DNA of 64,000 nucleotides from Streptomyces sp. SID12501 (GCF_010550245.1 NZ_JAAGLU010000044.1:1-64000); one strand, 5' to 3'; shown: positions 23,093 to 31,694, counted from the first letter of the stretch. Program-made: numbers and translations. Notes: generated by a model from the letters alone, not told the origin.

Positions 23093-24401
23093 CGGCGGCC
23101 TCCTTCGGTGCGGGGATGTGGTGGCGGGGGTCGACGGGGCGGACGAGTTCGTTGGCGACGAAACCGACGGCGAGCAGTCCGATCATGATGTAGAACGACA
23201 GCCCGTAGAGAGCCGAGCCGGTCTTGCCGGCCTCCTCCTGCCGGTCGGCGATCCAGTTGACGATCAGCGGGCCGAGGACACCGGCCGTGGACCAGGCGGT
23301 GAGCAGCCGCCCGTGGATCGCGCCGACCTGGTAGGTCCCGAAGAGGTCCTTCAGATAGGCGGGGACAGTGGCGAAGCCGCCGCCGTAGAAGGAGAGGATC
23401 ACCAGGGCGCACAGGATGAACACCGGCTTGGAGGAGTCCCCGAACCAGGCGATCGACGCGTACATCAGCGCCCCCACGCCGAGGTAGACGCGGTAGATGT
23501 TCTTACGGCCGATCAGGTCGGAGGTGGACGACCAGCCGATCCGGCCCGCCATGTTGGCCGCCGACAGCAGCGCGACGAAACCGGCCGCCGCCGACACCGA
23601 GACCGGGGTGGAGCTGTCCGCGAAGAAGTCCTTGATCATCGGCGCGGCCTTCTCCAGAATGCCGATGCCCGCGGTCACGTTCATACAGAGGATGACCCAC
23701 AGGCACCAGAACTGCGGGGTCCGCACGGCGCTGCGCGCGGAGACCTGGACGCCCGTGAGGGCGCTCGGCCCGCTCGCCCCGCCTGCGGCGGGCTTCCCGC
23801 CGCGCGGCACCCGCACCAGGAGCACCCCGAGCGACATGAACACGGCGTACGTCAGTCCGTGCACGAGGAAGGCGAGCGCTATCCCGGAGCTGTCGGAGCC
23901 GAACGACTCCAGCATCTGCGCCGACCAGGGCGAGGCGATGAGCGCGCCGCCGCCGAAGCCCATGATCGCGATGCCGGTGGCCATGCCGGGCCGGTCCGGG
24001 AACCACTTGATCAGAGTGGAGACGGGCGAGATGTAGCCGATGCCGAGGCCGATGCCGCCGACGAAGCCGTAGCCGAAGACGATCAGCCAGTACTGCTCGG
24101 TGGCGGCGCCGAGCGAGGCGATCAGGAAGCCGGAGGAGAAGCAGACCAGGGCGACGGTCATGGCCCAGCGCGGCCCGTTGCGCTCGACGAGGGTGCCGCC
24201 GAACGCGGCGGACAGGCCGAGCATGACAATGCCGAGCTGGAAGGGCAGCGCGCTCTGCGTGCCGCTGAGGCCGAGCGCGGATTCCAGCGGCGGCTTGAAG
24301 ACGCTCCAGGCGTAGGCCTGACCGATGGAGAGGTGGACCGAGAGGGCGGCCGGCGGTACGAGCCAGCGGCTCCAGCCGGGGGGCGCGATGGGGGGACTCA
24401 T
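23067..24401 (-). CDS. OFA family MFS transporter (oxalate/formate antiporter-like)
   Basis: A 444-residue, 12-segment MFS protein starting MSPPIAPPGWSRWLVPPAAL. The start is set by homology of this N-terminus; the longer open frame upstream is promoter DNA. OFA-type blocks include HLSIGQAYAWSVFKPPLE, GYGFVGGIGLGIGYISPVST, KWFPDRPGMATGIAIMGFGG, SAANMAGRIGWSSTSDLIGRK and LSFYGGGFATVPAYLKDLFG. The substrate is probably a small carboxylate. The divergent fdhD gene across the promoter suggests a link with formate. Its 3' end overlaps the small-subunit gene. Confidence 0.88.
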   Translation of the reverse strand: MSPPIAPPGWSRWLVPPAALSVHLSIGQAYAWSVFKPPLESALGLSGTQSALPFQLGIVMLGLSAAFGGTLVERNGPRWAMTVALVCFSSGFLIASLGAATEQYWLIVFGYGFVGGIGLGIGYISPVSTLIKWFPDRPGMATGIAIMGFGGGALIASPWSAQMLESFGSDSSGIALAFLVHGLTYAVFMSLGVLLVRVPRGGKPAAGGASGPSALTGVQVSARSAVRTPQFWCLWVILCMNVTAGIGILEKAAPMIKDFFADSSTPVSVSAAAGFVALLSAANMAGRIGWSSTSDLIGRKNIYRVYLGVGALMYASIAWFGDSSKPVFILCALVILSFYGGGFATVPAYLKDLFGTYQVGAIHGRLLTAWSTAGVLGPLIVNWIADRQEEAGKTGSALYGLSFYIMIGLLAVGFVANELVRPVDPRHHIPAPKEAADVQRQQSV

Positions 24402-24739
24402 GATCCCGGACGATAGGAACCGGCCGCACGGTTGGGAAGGTGGCCGGTCGAACTCGCCGACCGTATGCGGTGAACGGTATCCAGACTGCGCCGAACGGTA
24501 GTTCGGACCGGACGAACGGCCTCCCGGGACGCACGGGGTGGCGTTCCGGGACGCGCCGCCATCGCTCCGACCCGTGCCACACCTCTTGCCGACCCACCTC
24601 CCATACTGTAGACAATATGTCGTCAACTATTCCCTTTCGGCAACAGGGCCCGGTGGGCCGCTGAGCCACTGCGCACGTGCAGGACAATGGATCGCGAAGG
24701 TCACCTACCAGCACGTACAGAACCGGGGCTGATCAGGAC
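24402..24739. promoter_or_regulatory. 338-bp divergent intergenic region between OFA transporter and fdhD
   Basis: No gene is seen. It is the AT-richest stretch nearby around 24603-24650. TGTAGACAATATGTCGTCA (24607-24625) has partial dyad symmetry around GAC-N5-GTC and resembles GntR-type operators loosely. It probably carries promoters for both flanking genes. Confidence 0.4.
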
Positions 24740-25633
24740 ATGGGACGAGTCACGGAACGACGCAAGGTGATCCGGATCCGGGACGGTGCGATCTCCACCC
24801 GTCCGGACACGCTCGTCGCCGAGGAACCCATGGAGATCAGGCTGAACGGCAAGCCGATCGCCATCACCATGCGGACACCGGGCGACGACTTCGCGCTCGC
24901 CGCCGGCTTCCTGGTGAGCGAGGGCGTGCTGGCCGAGCGGCGCGACCTGCAGAACATCGTGTACTGCGCGGGTGCCACGGGTGGGGGCGCCTCCCGCTCG
25001 AGCGGAGCCGAGAGTGGGGGAGGCTCGAACACGTACAACGTGGTGGACGTGCGGACGGCTCCGGACGTGGTGCTGCCCGACATCACGCTGGAGCGGAACG
25101 TGTACACGACGTCCTCGTGCGGCCTGTGCGGCAAGGCGAGTCTGGACGCGGTACGCACGACGGCCCGCTGGCCCATCGACGACGGCGACGACGCTCCCCC
25201 GGTCCGGCTGACGCCCGAACTGCTCGCGAGCCTCCCCGACCGGCTCCGGGCGTCCCAACGGGTGTTCGACCGGACCGGGGGTCTGCACGCGGCGGCCCTG
25301 TTCACGGAGGAGGGCGAGCTGATCGACATCCGCGAGGACGTGGGCCGGCACAACGCGGTCGACAAGCTGGTCGGCCGGGCGCTGCAGAACGGCGACCTCC
25401 CCTTGTCCCGCGTGATCCTGCTGGTCTCCGGCCGGGCTTCGTTCGAGCTGGCACAGAAGGCGGTCATGGCGGGGATTCCGGTACTGGCGGCCGTCTCGGC
25501 GCCCTCGTCGCTCGCCGTCGACCTGGCGGCCGAGTCGGGGCTGACCCTGGTGGGGTTCCTCCGGGGCGCCAACATGAACGTGTACGCGGGCGAGGACCGT
25601 ATCGCCCTGCAGGCCGCGGCCTCCCAGGGCTGA
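24740..25633 (+). CDS. fdhD: Formate dehydrogenase accessory sulfurtransferase FdhD
   Basis: A 297-residue protein that transfers sulfur to the molybdenum/tungsten cofactor of formate dehydrogenase. The catalytic pair is Cys127/Cys130 in TTSSCGLCGKAS. Other signatures are RTPGDDFALAAGFLVSEGV, GGLHAAALF, DIREDVGRHNAVDKLVG, LLVSGRASFELAQKA, SAPSSLAVDLA and GFLRGANMNVY. The start MGRVTERRKVIRI is chosen by homology; the ORF opens 21 codons earlier. Residues 81-96 (GGGASRSSGAESGGGS) are encoded by an inserted palindromic repeat and are absent from typical FdhD proteins. No formate dehydrogenase gene is in the window. Confidence 0.92.
   Translation: MGRVTERRKVIRIRDGAISTRPDTLVAEEPMEIRLNGKPIAITMRTPGDDFALAAGFLVSEGVLAERRDLQNIVYCAGATGGGASRSSGAESGGGSNTYNVVDVRTAPDVVLPDITLERNVYTTSSCGLCGKASLDAVRTTARWPIDDGDDAPPVRLTPELLASLPDRLRASQRVFDRTGGLHAAALFTEEGELIDIREDVGRHNAVDKLVGRALQNGDLPLSRVILLVSGRASFELAQKAVMAGIPVLAAVSAPSSLAVDLAAESGLTLVGFLRGANMNVYAGEDRIALQAAASQG
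24981..25026 (+). repeat. Palindromic repeat inserted in fdhD
   Basis: GTGGGGGCGCCTCCCGCTCG, then AGCGGAGCCGAGAGTGGGGG and AGGCTC. The core CCGCTCGAGCGG is palindromic. The element is in frame and adds about 16 Gly/Ser-rich residues. I recognise this as a short repeat scattered in Streptomyces genomes, here inside a gene. Confidence 0.65.
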
Positions 25634-25654
25634 CCGGCTTCCCCGCGGCACGGC

Positions 25655-25705
25655 GGCGGGGCCTCGAACGGCGGGGAGCGCCCCCTGCGCCGGTGGGGCC
25701 CCGCC
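25655..25705 (+). terminator. Possible terminator after fdhD
   Basis: GGCGGGGCC (25655-25663) and GGCCCCGCC (25697-25705) are perfect 9-bp arms with a 33-nt GC-rich loop that can fold further. It lies between the convergent fdhD and MarR genes. Confidence 0.4.
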
Positions 25706-25733
25706 TCTATCCGACTGCCCGCTGACCTGTCGG

Positions 25734-26165
25734 CTACGTCGCACCCGACACCCGGGCGAGCAGGCCCATGAACAGCTCGCGCTCCACGACCGTGAGCGGC
25801 GCCAGCAGCTCGTCGTTGGCCTTGCGCGCGGCCCGCTCGCAGCGGGCCAGCAGCCGCCGCCCGTCCGCCGTGACCGTCACCGCGTTCTTGCGTCGGTCGT
25901 GCGGATCGGGTGCGCGCACGACCAGCGAGGCGTCCTGAAGGTCGTTGAGAACGCCGACCATGTCCTTGGCATCGAGCCCCACCCCGCGCACCAGTTCGGC
26001 CTGCGCGACCGGGCCCAGCTCCGCGACGGCGGAGAGCACCACGTGGTGCCACATCTTCAGCCCCTCGTCGGCCAGCGCCGCGGCGACCAGCGCCCGTCCA
26101 CGATCGGCGGCCCTCCCCAGGATCCAGCTGGGGAGGACGCGTATGGAACGAAGTTCGACAGACAT
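25734..26165 (-). CDS. MarR family transcriptional regulator
   Basis: A 143-residue winged-helix protein. The recognition region AELVRGVGLDAKDMVGVLND and the wing LVVRAPDPHDRRKNAVTVTADG carry the DPxDRR signature of MarR proteins. It is divergently transcribed from a zinc-type oxidoreductase gene, with two inverted repeats in the 81-bp shared promoter. The usual logic is autorepression plus control of the neighbour, relieved by a small ligand. The ligand is unknown. Confidence 0.88.
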   Translation of the reverse strand: MSVELRSIRVLPSWILGRAADRGRALVAAALADEGLKMWHHVVLSAVAELGPVAQAELVRGVGLDAKDMVGVLNDLQDASLVVRAPDPHDRRKNAVTVTADGRRLLARCERAARKANDELLAPLTVVERELFMGLLARVSGAT

Positions 26166-26181
26166 GCGGAAAGACTAACCA

Positions 26182-26235
26182 ATAATCATTGGACCTCCCA
26201 ATGGTTATACGTTTATCGTTGGGGCTCCCAACGGT
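26182..26235. promoter_or_regulatory. Two inverted repeats, candidate MarR operators
   Basis: Site 1 is ATAATCATTGG-ACCTC-CCAATGGTTAT (26182-26208; one mismatch). Site 2 is ATCGTTGG-GGCTC-CCAACGGT (26215-26235; one mismatch). Both have a 5-bp spacer and a CCAA(T/C)G half-site, and their centres are 30 bp apart, so they face the same side of the helix. They lie between the divergent MarR and oxidoreductase starts. Confidence 0.75.
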
Positions 26236-26246
26236 TTTCCAGAGGC

Positions 26247-27224
26247 ATGAGGTGCGAGGTGCGGATGCGCCGTGTTCGGTACGGGCACACAGGTGGTCCC
26301 CTGTTCCTTGAAGAGGCCCTCGTGCCCGAGCCCGGGCCCGGTGAGCTCCTCGTGCGCTGCGAGGCGATCGGCGTCACCCTCCCCGTCGTCCGCAAGGTGA
26401 CCGAGGCCGCCGAACCGGTCCCGCTGGGCGGCGAGATCGCCGGGAAGGTCACGACGTCGGGGGCCGGAGTGACCGGCTTCCGGCCGGGCGACCGGGTCAC
26501 CGGGCTCTGTTTCGGCCACGGTTACGCAGACTTCGCGGTGCTCCAGGAAGGCATGGACTCCCCCGTGCCCGACGGCGCCTCTGCGGTCGACGCGGTCGCG
26601 CTCGTCCGCAGCGGACTGGTCGCCCTCGGCGCTCTGTCCGCGGCCCGCCCGACACCGGGCGAAACAGCGCTGATCACAGGGGCTGCGAGCGGCGTCGGGC
26701 AGCTCGCGGTGCAGCTCGCGCGGACGCGCGGTGCGTCCCGGGTGGTCGGCGCCGTCTCCGACCCGGCCAAGGCCGACTTCGTGCGCGGCCTCGGAGCCGA
26801 CGAGGTGGTCCCGTACGACCGGCTGGGCCGACCCGGTCACGGCCGGCCGGCCGAAGGGAGCCCGGAGGGCGGGTTCGCCTCCGTGGACTACGTCCTCGAC
26901 GCGGTCGGCGGTGCGTCGCTCACCCCGGCGCCGGCCGCCCTCGCCCCCGGCGGGCGGCTCGTCGCGTACAGCTCGGGCGGCGGCACTATCGACGCGTACG
27001 ACCTGCTGGTGGGCGGCACGACCGTCACCGGGTTCCAGCTGCGCCGAATAGCCCGCGAGCAACCCGAGTTGTACGAGCGGTGGCGCCGCGAGCTGTGGAG
27101 GCTGTTCACCGAAGGAGCCGTACGACCGGTGGTGCACGGGGAGTTCGCCCTGGCGGACGCGGCCGGCGCACACCGGGTCATCGAGTCCCGGACCAACCTC
27201 GGCAAGGTTGTCCTGATCCCTTGA
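26247..27224 (+). CDS. Zinc-type alcohol dehydrogenase/quinone oxidoreductase (MDR superfamily)
   Basis: A 325-residue medium-chain reductase-like protein. The GroES-like start has VPEPGPGELLVRCEAIGVTL, LGGEIAGKVTTSGAGVTGFR and PGDRVTGLCFGHGYADF. The Rossmann part has ALITGAASGVGQLAVQLARTRGA, GLGADEV, VDYVLDAVGG and GGRLVAYSSGGGTID. Structural zinc cysteines are absent, as in quinone oxidoreductases. ATG at 26247 or 26265 are both possible. It is divergent from the MarR gene, which probably controls it; detoxification of a reactive carbonyl or quinone is a reasonable guess. Confidence 0.85.
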   Translation: MRCEVRMRRVRYGHTGGPLFLEEALVPEPGPGELLVRCEAIGVTLPVVRKVTEAAEPVPLGGEIAGKVTTSGAGVTGFRPGDRVTGLCFGHGYADFAVLQEGMDSPVPDGASAVDAVALVRSGLVALGALSAARPTPGETALITGAASGVGQLAVQLARTRGASRVVGAVSDPAKADFVRGLGADEVVPYDRLGRPGHGRPAEGSPEGGFASVDYVLDAVGGASLTPAPAALAPGGRLVAYSSGGGTIDAYDLLVGGTTVTGFQLRRIAREQPELYERWRRELWRLFTEGAVRPVVHGEFALADAAGAHRVIESRTNLGKVVLIP

Positions 27225-27291
27225 CACACGGTTCTTGTGGGGCGGCTGAGCATCCAACTACCGTCTGATGCGCGCACGCTGGACGTAGGAT

Positions 27292-27382
27292 GTCCAGATT
27301 TTCGGATGCCCGATTGTTCAGATGTCCAGACCTCTGAAGTCACGAACTCTGAAGTCCAGACGCATGAAGTCCAGACGTTGAA
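27292..27382 (+). repeat. 15-bp tandem repeats upstream of the sialidase gene
   Basis: TGAAGTC begins at 27335, 27350 and 27365 (15-bp period), within units like CTCTGAAGTCCAGAC. GTCCAGA occurs at 27292, 27324, 27354 and 27369. The sequence is unusually AT-rich and lies directly 5' of the secreted sialidase start, so it may be a multi-site operator or an expanded repeat. Confidence 0.7.
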
Positions 27383-27396
27383 GGGCAGGGCCGTAC

Positions 27397-29307
27397 ATGC
27401 CGTCAAGTCTTCGCGCACGATTCAGATCCACCCTCACGGCCGTGTTCACCACGGCCGCTCTGCTGCTCGCGATGCCGAGCCCCGCAGGTGCCGAACAGGC
27501 CACCGAGACGGCCACGTTCGAGCAGCAGGTGCTCTTCCGGGCCTCCCAGGACCCCGGTTACGCCTGCTACCGGATCCCCGCGATCGTCCGGACCCTGAAG
27601 GGCACGCTGCTGGCCTTCTCCGAGGGACGGAAGGACAACTGCGGGGACGCCGGTGACATCGATATCGTCGTCAAGCGGTCGACCGACGACGGGCGCACCT
27701 GGGGCCCCGTCCAGGTCGTCAACGACGGCGGGGTCGACACGCACGGCAACCCGGCGCCGATCGTGGACCGGGAGACCGGCCGCATCCTCCTCGCGCAGAG
27801 CTGGAACACGGGCCGGGGCGGCGGCAACTGCCCGGTGCCGTGCGACCGTACCCCCCATCTGCAGTACAGCGACGACGACGGACTGAACTGGTCCGAGCCG
27901 CGCGACCTGAGCGCCGAGATCATGCCGCCCGAGTGGAACTCCTGGTACGCGACGGGCCCCGTGCACGGCATCCAGCTCACCCGGGGCGAGCACGCCGGCC
28001 GGCTCGTCTTCGGCGTCAACACCGAGTCGTGGGACGGCAGTCGGATCAGCGCCAACCACGCCGCGCTGATCATCAGCGACGACGGCGGCGACCACTGGAA
28101 GGTCGGTGCCACCGACAGCTGGCCGATCGCGGCGGACGGCACCTTCCGGCAGAAACCGTCCGAGGTGACGATCACGGAGCGCTCGGACGGGGTGATCCTG
28201 GTCAGCGGCCGGGAACAGGACGGTACCGATCTCGGACACCGCACCCAGGCCTTCAGCGCGGACGGCGGCAGCAGCTTCGTCACTCCCTTCCGCGCCCTCC
28301 CGGATCTCTACGCACCCCAGGTCCAGTGCTCCACGGTGGGCCTGGGCGCCCGCGTGCTGCTGGCCTGCCCGGGCGATCCCGACCGGCGCCGGACGATGAT
28401 GATCCGCTCCTCGTACGACGGCGGACGCACCTGGGACAGCGTGGACCGGGGCACGGTCGTCACCCGGGACTGGTCGGGCTACTCCGACCTGGTGAAGATC
28501 GACAGCGGGACGGCGGGCCTGATGTACGAGGCCGGCACCGTCGACGCACGCGACGAGATCCGCTTCGCCCGCTTCACCGAGGACTGGCTGACACCGGCGC
28601 GCGGTCCGGACCCGACCACCCGTGACCTGGCCCCGCAGGCCCGACCGGCCGCCGTTCTGGGCGGCGCCACGGCGACCACCGGGGTGTTCGGTGGCGGCGC
28701 GCTGGAGTTCGACGGCGTGGACGACGCCGTGCGCCTCCCGTACAGCGACCGGCTGCCGCTCGGCACCAAGGACTTCACCGTGGCGCTCTGGTTCCGCACC
28801 ACGGCGACGGCCGGTGACCGGCCGCTGCTGTGGATGGGCGGGGTGGGCTCCACCCAGCCGCAGGTCTGGCTCCGCGCCGAGCCCGCGAGCAACCGGGTAC
28901 GGGGCCTGATGACCGTCCGGGACGGCGCGTCGGCCGTCAGGACGGCGTCCGCGACCTCCGTGGGCACCTACAACGACGGCCAGTGGCACTTCGCGGCCCT
29001 GCGCCGTGGCGGCGGCCAGTTCACGCTCTTCGTCGACGGTACGGCCGTCAGCGTGGCGGACGTGACCGGATCCGTCAGCCGCAACTCGGTGTTCGGGGTG
29101 CACGTCGGGCAACGGGTGGACAGTCTGCAGCACTTCAGCGGTGCGATCGACGATGTCCGGGTCTGGGACCGGGCGTTGGGTACGGCGGAACTGTCCACGG
29201 CCTCCATGACGGCGACCGCGGACGAGGAGAGCGCCACGGGCAGCACGGTCCTGTGGCTGCCCCTGGACAAGGTGAACGAGAGCCGTTCACATCCCCGTCA
29301 CTCCTGA
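27397..29307 (+). CDS. Secreted exo-alpha-sialidase with LamG-type domain
   Basis: A 636-residue exported protein. The signal peptide (TLTAVFTTAALLLAMPSPAGA) ends near residue 32. The sialidase propeller shows the RIP motif in CYRIPAIVRTLKGTLLAFSE, and Asp boxes STDDGRTWGP, SDDDGLNWSE, SDDGGDHWKV and SYDGGRTWDS. LGARVLLACPGDPDRRRTMM carries a later arginine region, and LMYEAG an expected late Tyr/Glu. Residues about 410-600 form a LamG/concanavalin-like domain (LEFDGVDDAVRLPYSDRLPL ... FTVALWFRT ... GAIDDVRVWDRAL) likely to bind glycans. It releases terminal sialic or related nonulosonic acids outside the cell (GH33). No sialic-acid uptake genes are adjacent. Confidence 0.9.
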   Translation: MPSSLRARFRSTLTAVFTTAALLLAMPSPAGAEQATETATFEQQVLFRASQDPGYACYRIPAIVRTLKGTLLAFSEGRKDNCGDAGDIDIVVKRSTDDGRTWGPVQVVNDGGVDTHGNPAPIVDRETGRILLAQSWNTGRGGGNCPVPCDRTPHLQYSDDDGLNWSEPRDLSAEIMPPEWNSWYATGPVHGIQLTRGEHAGRLVFGVNTESWDGSRISANHAALIISDDGGDHWKVGATDSWPIAADGTFRQKPSEVTITERSDGVILVSGREQDGTDLGHRTQAFSADGGSSFVTPFRALPDLYAPQVQCSTVGLGARVLLACPGDPDRRRTMMIRSSYDGGRTWDSVDRGTVVTRDWSGYSDLVKIDSGTAGLMYEAGTVDARDEIRFARFTEDWLTPARGPDPTTRDLAPQARPAAVLGGATATTGVFGGGALEFDGVDDAVRLPYSDRLPLGTKDFTVALWFRTTATAGDRPLLWMGGVGSTQPQVWLRAEPASNRVRGLMTVRDGASAVRTASATSVGTYNDGQWHFAALRRGGGQFTLFVDGTAVSVADVTGSVSRNSVFGVHVGQRVDSLQHFSGAIDDVRVWDRALGTAELSTASMTATADEESATGSTVLWLPLDKVNESRSHPRHS

Positions 29308-29339
29308 CGACGTACGGAGATCGCCGTCGCGCGGGACCC

Positions 29340-29364
29340 GGGCCCGGCCTCTGTGGCCGGGCCC
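29340..29364. terminator. Hairpin terminator between convergent genes
   Basis: GGGCCCGGCC (29340-29349), loop TCTGT, GGCCGGGCCC (29355-29364): a perfect 10-bp stem between the sialidase gene and the symporter gene. Confidence 0.75.
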
Positions 29365-29380
29365 GGCTCTCGTGGACGGC

Positions 29381-30430
29381 TCATCGGTGACACGTCGCCG
29401 TACCGGCCGTCACGCGGGACGGTCCGCCCGCGTCCTGCCCGGTGACCACCGGGTCGGCTGTCACCGGGTCCTGCGAGCGGCGCTTGGCGATCACCGCGCA
29501 CACCATCAGCTGCATCTGGTGGAAGAGCATGAGCGGCAGCACGGCCAGCGAGGCCTGGGCGCCGAACAGGACGCTCGCCATGGGCAGTCCGGCCGCCAGG
29601 GACTTCTTCGAGCCGGCGAACTGGATCGTGATCCGGTCCTCACGGTCGAAGCCGAGCGCCTTGCCGCCGTACCAGGTGAGCGCCAGCATCACCGCGAGCA
29701 GTACGCCCTCGACGACCAGGAGGCCGCCGAGCCGGGCGGGGCCGACCTGGTGCCAGATGCCCTCGACCATGCCCTCGCTGAACGCGGTGTAGACGACGAG
29801 GAGGATCGAGCCGCGGTCGACCAGCCCCAGCACCTTCTTGTGCCGGGTGACGAACGTGCCGATCCAGCGCCGGAGCAGCTGCCCGGCGAGGAACGGCACC
29901 AGCAGCTGGAGCACGATCTCGAGGAGCGAGTCGAGCGAGAAGCCGCCGCCGGTGCTGCCGAGCAGGGTGGCCGCGAGCAGCGGGGTGACGACGATGCCGA
30001 CAAGAGAGGAGAAGGAGCCCGCGCAGATCGCGGCGGGCACGTTGCCCCGGGCCATCGAGGTGAAGGCTATGGACGACTGGATCGTGGACGGGACGAGGGT
30101 GAGGAAGAGCAGGCCGATGTAGAGGTCGTGGGTCAGGAACACCGGTTCGAGTCCACGGGCGGCCAGGCCGAGCAGCGGGAAGACGACGAACGTACAGGCG
30201 AGGACCGTGGCGTGCAGCCGCCAGTGTTTCAGCCCCGCCAGCGCCTCTCGGGTGGAGAGGCGGGCGCCGTAGAGGAAGAAGAGGAAGGCGATGGCGGCCG
30301 TGGAGGCACCCGAGGCGACGTCGGCGCCCGTCCCGCGTGCCGGGAGGAGTGCCGCGAGGCCCACCGTCCCGAGCAACAGCAGGATGTAGGGGTCGATCGG
30401 CATCCAGCTCGGCCACTTCAGGCGTTTCAC
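29381..30430 (-). CDS. Bile acid:sodium symporter family protein
   Basis: A 349-residue membrane protein with about 10 hydrophobic segments, of the SBF-like family. Characteristic stretches are STAAIAFLFFLYGARLSTRE, LVPSTIQSSIAFTSMARGNV, AAICAGSFSSLVGIVVTPLL, ITIQFAGSKKSLAAGLPMAS and LPLMLFHQMQLMVCAVIA. Members of this branch carry organic anions or act in osmotic/pH tolerance; the substrate here is unknown. The divergent LysR regulator across a 142-bp gap probably controls it. Confidence 0.88.
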   Translation of the reverse strand: MKRLKWPSWMPIDPYILLLLGTVGLAALLPARGTGADVASGASTAAIAFLFFLYGARLSTREALAGLKHWRLHATVLACTFVVFPLLGLAARGLEPVFLTHDLYIGLLFLTLVPSTIQSSIAFTSMARGNVPAAICAGSFSSLVGIVVTPLLAATLLGSTGGGFSLDSLLEIVLQLLVPFLAGQLLRRWIGTFVTRHKKVLGLVDRGSILLVVYTAFSEGMVEGIWHQVGPARLGGLLVVEGVLLAVMLALTWYGGKALGFDREDRITIQFAGSKKSLAAGLPMASVLFGAQASLAVLPLMLFHQMQLMVCAVIAKRRSQDPVTADPVVTGQDAGGPSRVTAGTATCHR

Positions 30431-30538
30431 GGTGCTCCACTACTCAGTACAGGGACGTCAGGTACGGGGACGGTCGTGCCCTTTCCATCGTCCTCCTCCG
30501 GTTCGTGATCGGGAATCCCGTACACCGCTCTGACTGTC

Positions 30539-30553
30539 ATCACGTTTCGCGAT
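30539..30553. promoter_or_regulatory. LysR-type T-N11-A dyad
   Basis: ATCACGTTTCGCGAT has ATC-N9-GAT symmetry (6-3-6 arms, one mismatch) and fits the T-N11-A LysR box. It ends 20 bp before the LysR gene start in the promoter shared with the symporter gene. Confidence 0.6.
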
Positions 30554-30572
30554 AACGGGGTAGCGTGGAGGG

Positions 30573-31436
30573 GTGTACGACCCCTCCCATCTGCGGACCT
30601 TCCTGACCGTGGCCCAGACGCTCAGCTTCACGCAGGCCGCCCGACGGCTCGGGCTGCGGCAGTCGACGGTCAGCCAGCATGTGCGGCGCCTGGAGGACGC
30701 GGCGTCCCGGCAGCTGTTCTCCCGGGACACCCACTCCGTGGAGCTGACCGAGGACGGCGAGGTGATGCTCGGTTTCGCCCGCCGCATCCTGGAGGTGCAC
30801 GAGCAGGCGACGGCCTTCTTCACCGGCACGCGGCTGCGCGGCCGACTGCGGTTCGGCGCGTCCGAGGACTTCGTACTGACCCGGCTGCCCGAGATCCTGG
30901 AGGCCTTCCGGTACGACCATCCCGAGGTGGATCTGGAGCTGACGGTCGAGCTGTCGGGCACCCTGCACGAGCAGCTGGCCGCCGGGAAACTGGACCTCGT
31001 CCTGGCCAAGCGACGCCCCGAGGATCCGCGCGGCGAGCCGGTCTGGCACGACGAGCTGGTGTGGATCGGCGCGCAGCGGCTCCGGCTGGACCCCGACCGC
31101 CCGGTGCCGCTGATCGTGTATCCGCCGCCGGGCATCACCCGCGCCCTCGCCATGGAGGCCCTGGAGCGGCAGGGCCGGGCATGGCGTGTCGTCTGCACCA
31201 GCGGCAGCCTCAACGGCCTGATCGCAGCGGCCCGGGCGGGCCTCGGCGTGATGGCCCACTCGCGCGGGATGATCCCGCCCGGCCTGGTCCGGGTGCCCGA
31301 ACGCGCGGGGCTGCCCGAGCTGGGCCGGGTCGACTTCGTCCTGGTCCACGGCCACCGCCGTACGTCGGCCCAGAGCGCGGCCGACACGCTGGCGGCGGCG
31401 ATCCTGACGAGCGGGGACCGGCTGCACCCGCGCTGA
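30573..31436 (+). CDS. LysR family transcriptional regulator
   Basis: A 287-residue regulator with a GTG start. The N-terminal helix-turn-helix is typical: LRTFLTVAQTLSFTQAARRL, then LRQSTVSQHVRRLEDAASRQLF, followed by TEDGEVML. The C-terminal part is a substrate-binding-like domain (RGRLRFGASEDFVLTRLPEI, GKLDLVLAKR, GSLNGLIAAARAGLGVMAHS). It is divergent from the bile-acid-symporter-family gene and likely controls it and itself through the dyad at 30539. Confidence 0.92.
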   Translation: MYDPSHLRTFLTVAQTLSFTQAARRLGLRQSTVSQHVRRLEDAASRQLFSRDTHSVELTEDGEVMLGFARRILEVHEQATAFFTGTRLRGRLRFGASEDFVLTRLPEILEAFRYDHPEVDLELTVELSGTLHEQLAAGKLDLVLAKRRPEDPRGEPVWHDELVWIGAQRLRLDPDRPVPLIVYPPPGITRALAMEALERQGRAWRVVCTSGSLNGLIAAARAGLGVMAHSRGMIPPGLVRVPERAGLPELGRVDFVLVHGHRRTSAQSAADTLAAAILTSGDRLHPR

Positions 31437-31694
31437 CGACCACCTCCGGGACCTTAAAAAGATTCCCAAGAGGCCTGGCACGGGGAGTGAGCGGGTCGGT
31501 CGGATTCGGTGGAGATTGCCGAACCCGGATCTTCTCCGACGCAGGCGGTTGTGTCCGCCCTCTACCCATACAGACGTATTTTTCACCTCGGGACAGCATC
31601 GAAGCTGAACACCGCTCGGCTTGGAACCCCTCCCGCGATGTGAAGGCGTGGGGTAGCTTTCACGGCGCTGTGCAAAGCGTCACTAGGAGCGGGT

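Noticed and set aside
24402..24626. N-terminal extension of the OFA transporter
   Set aside because: The extra residues have no homology or hydrophobic pattern and lie in AT-richer promoter DNA; the homologous start is at 24401.
24981..25026. Intein or small mobile gene inside fdhD
   Set aside because: Only about 16 residues, no splicing motifs; fits a short palindromic repeat.
27292..27382. Leader peptide or riboswitch before sialidase
   Set aside because: No start codon with ribosome site for a leader and no stable stem structure; the direct-repeat explanation is simpler.
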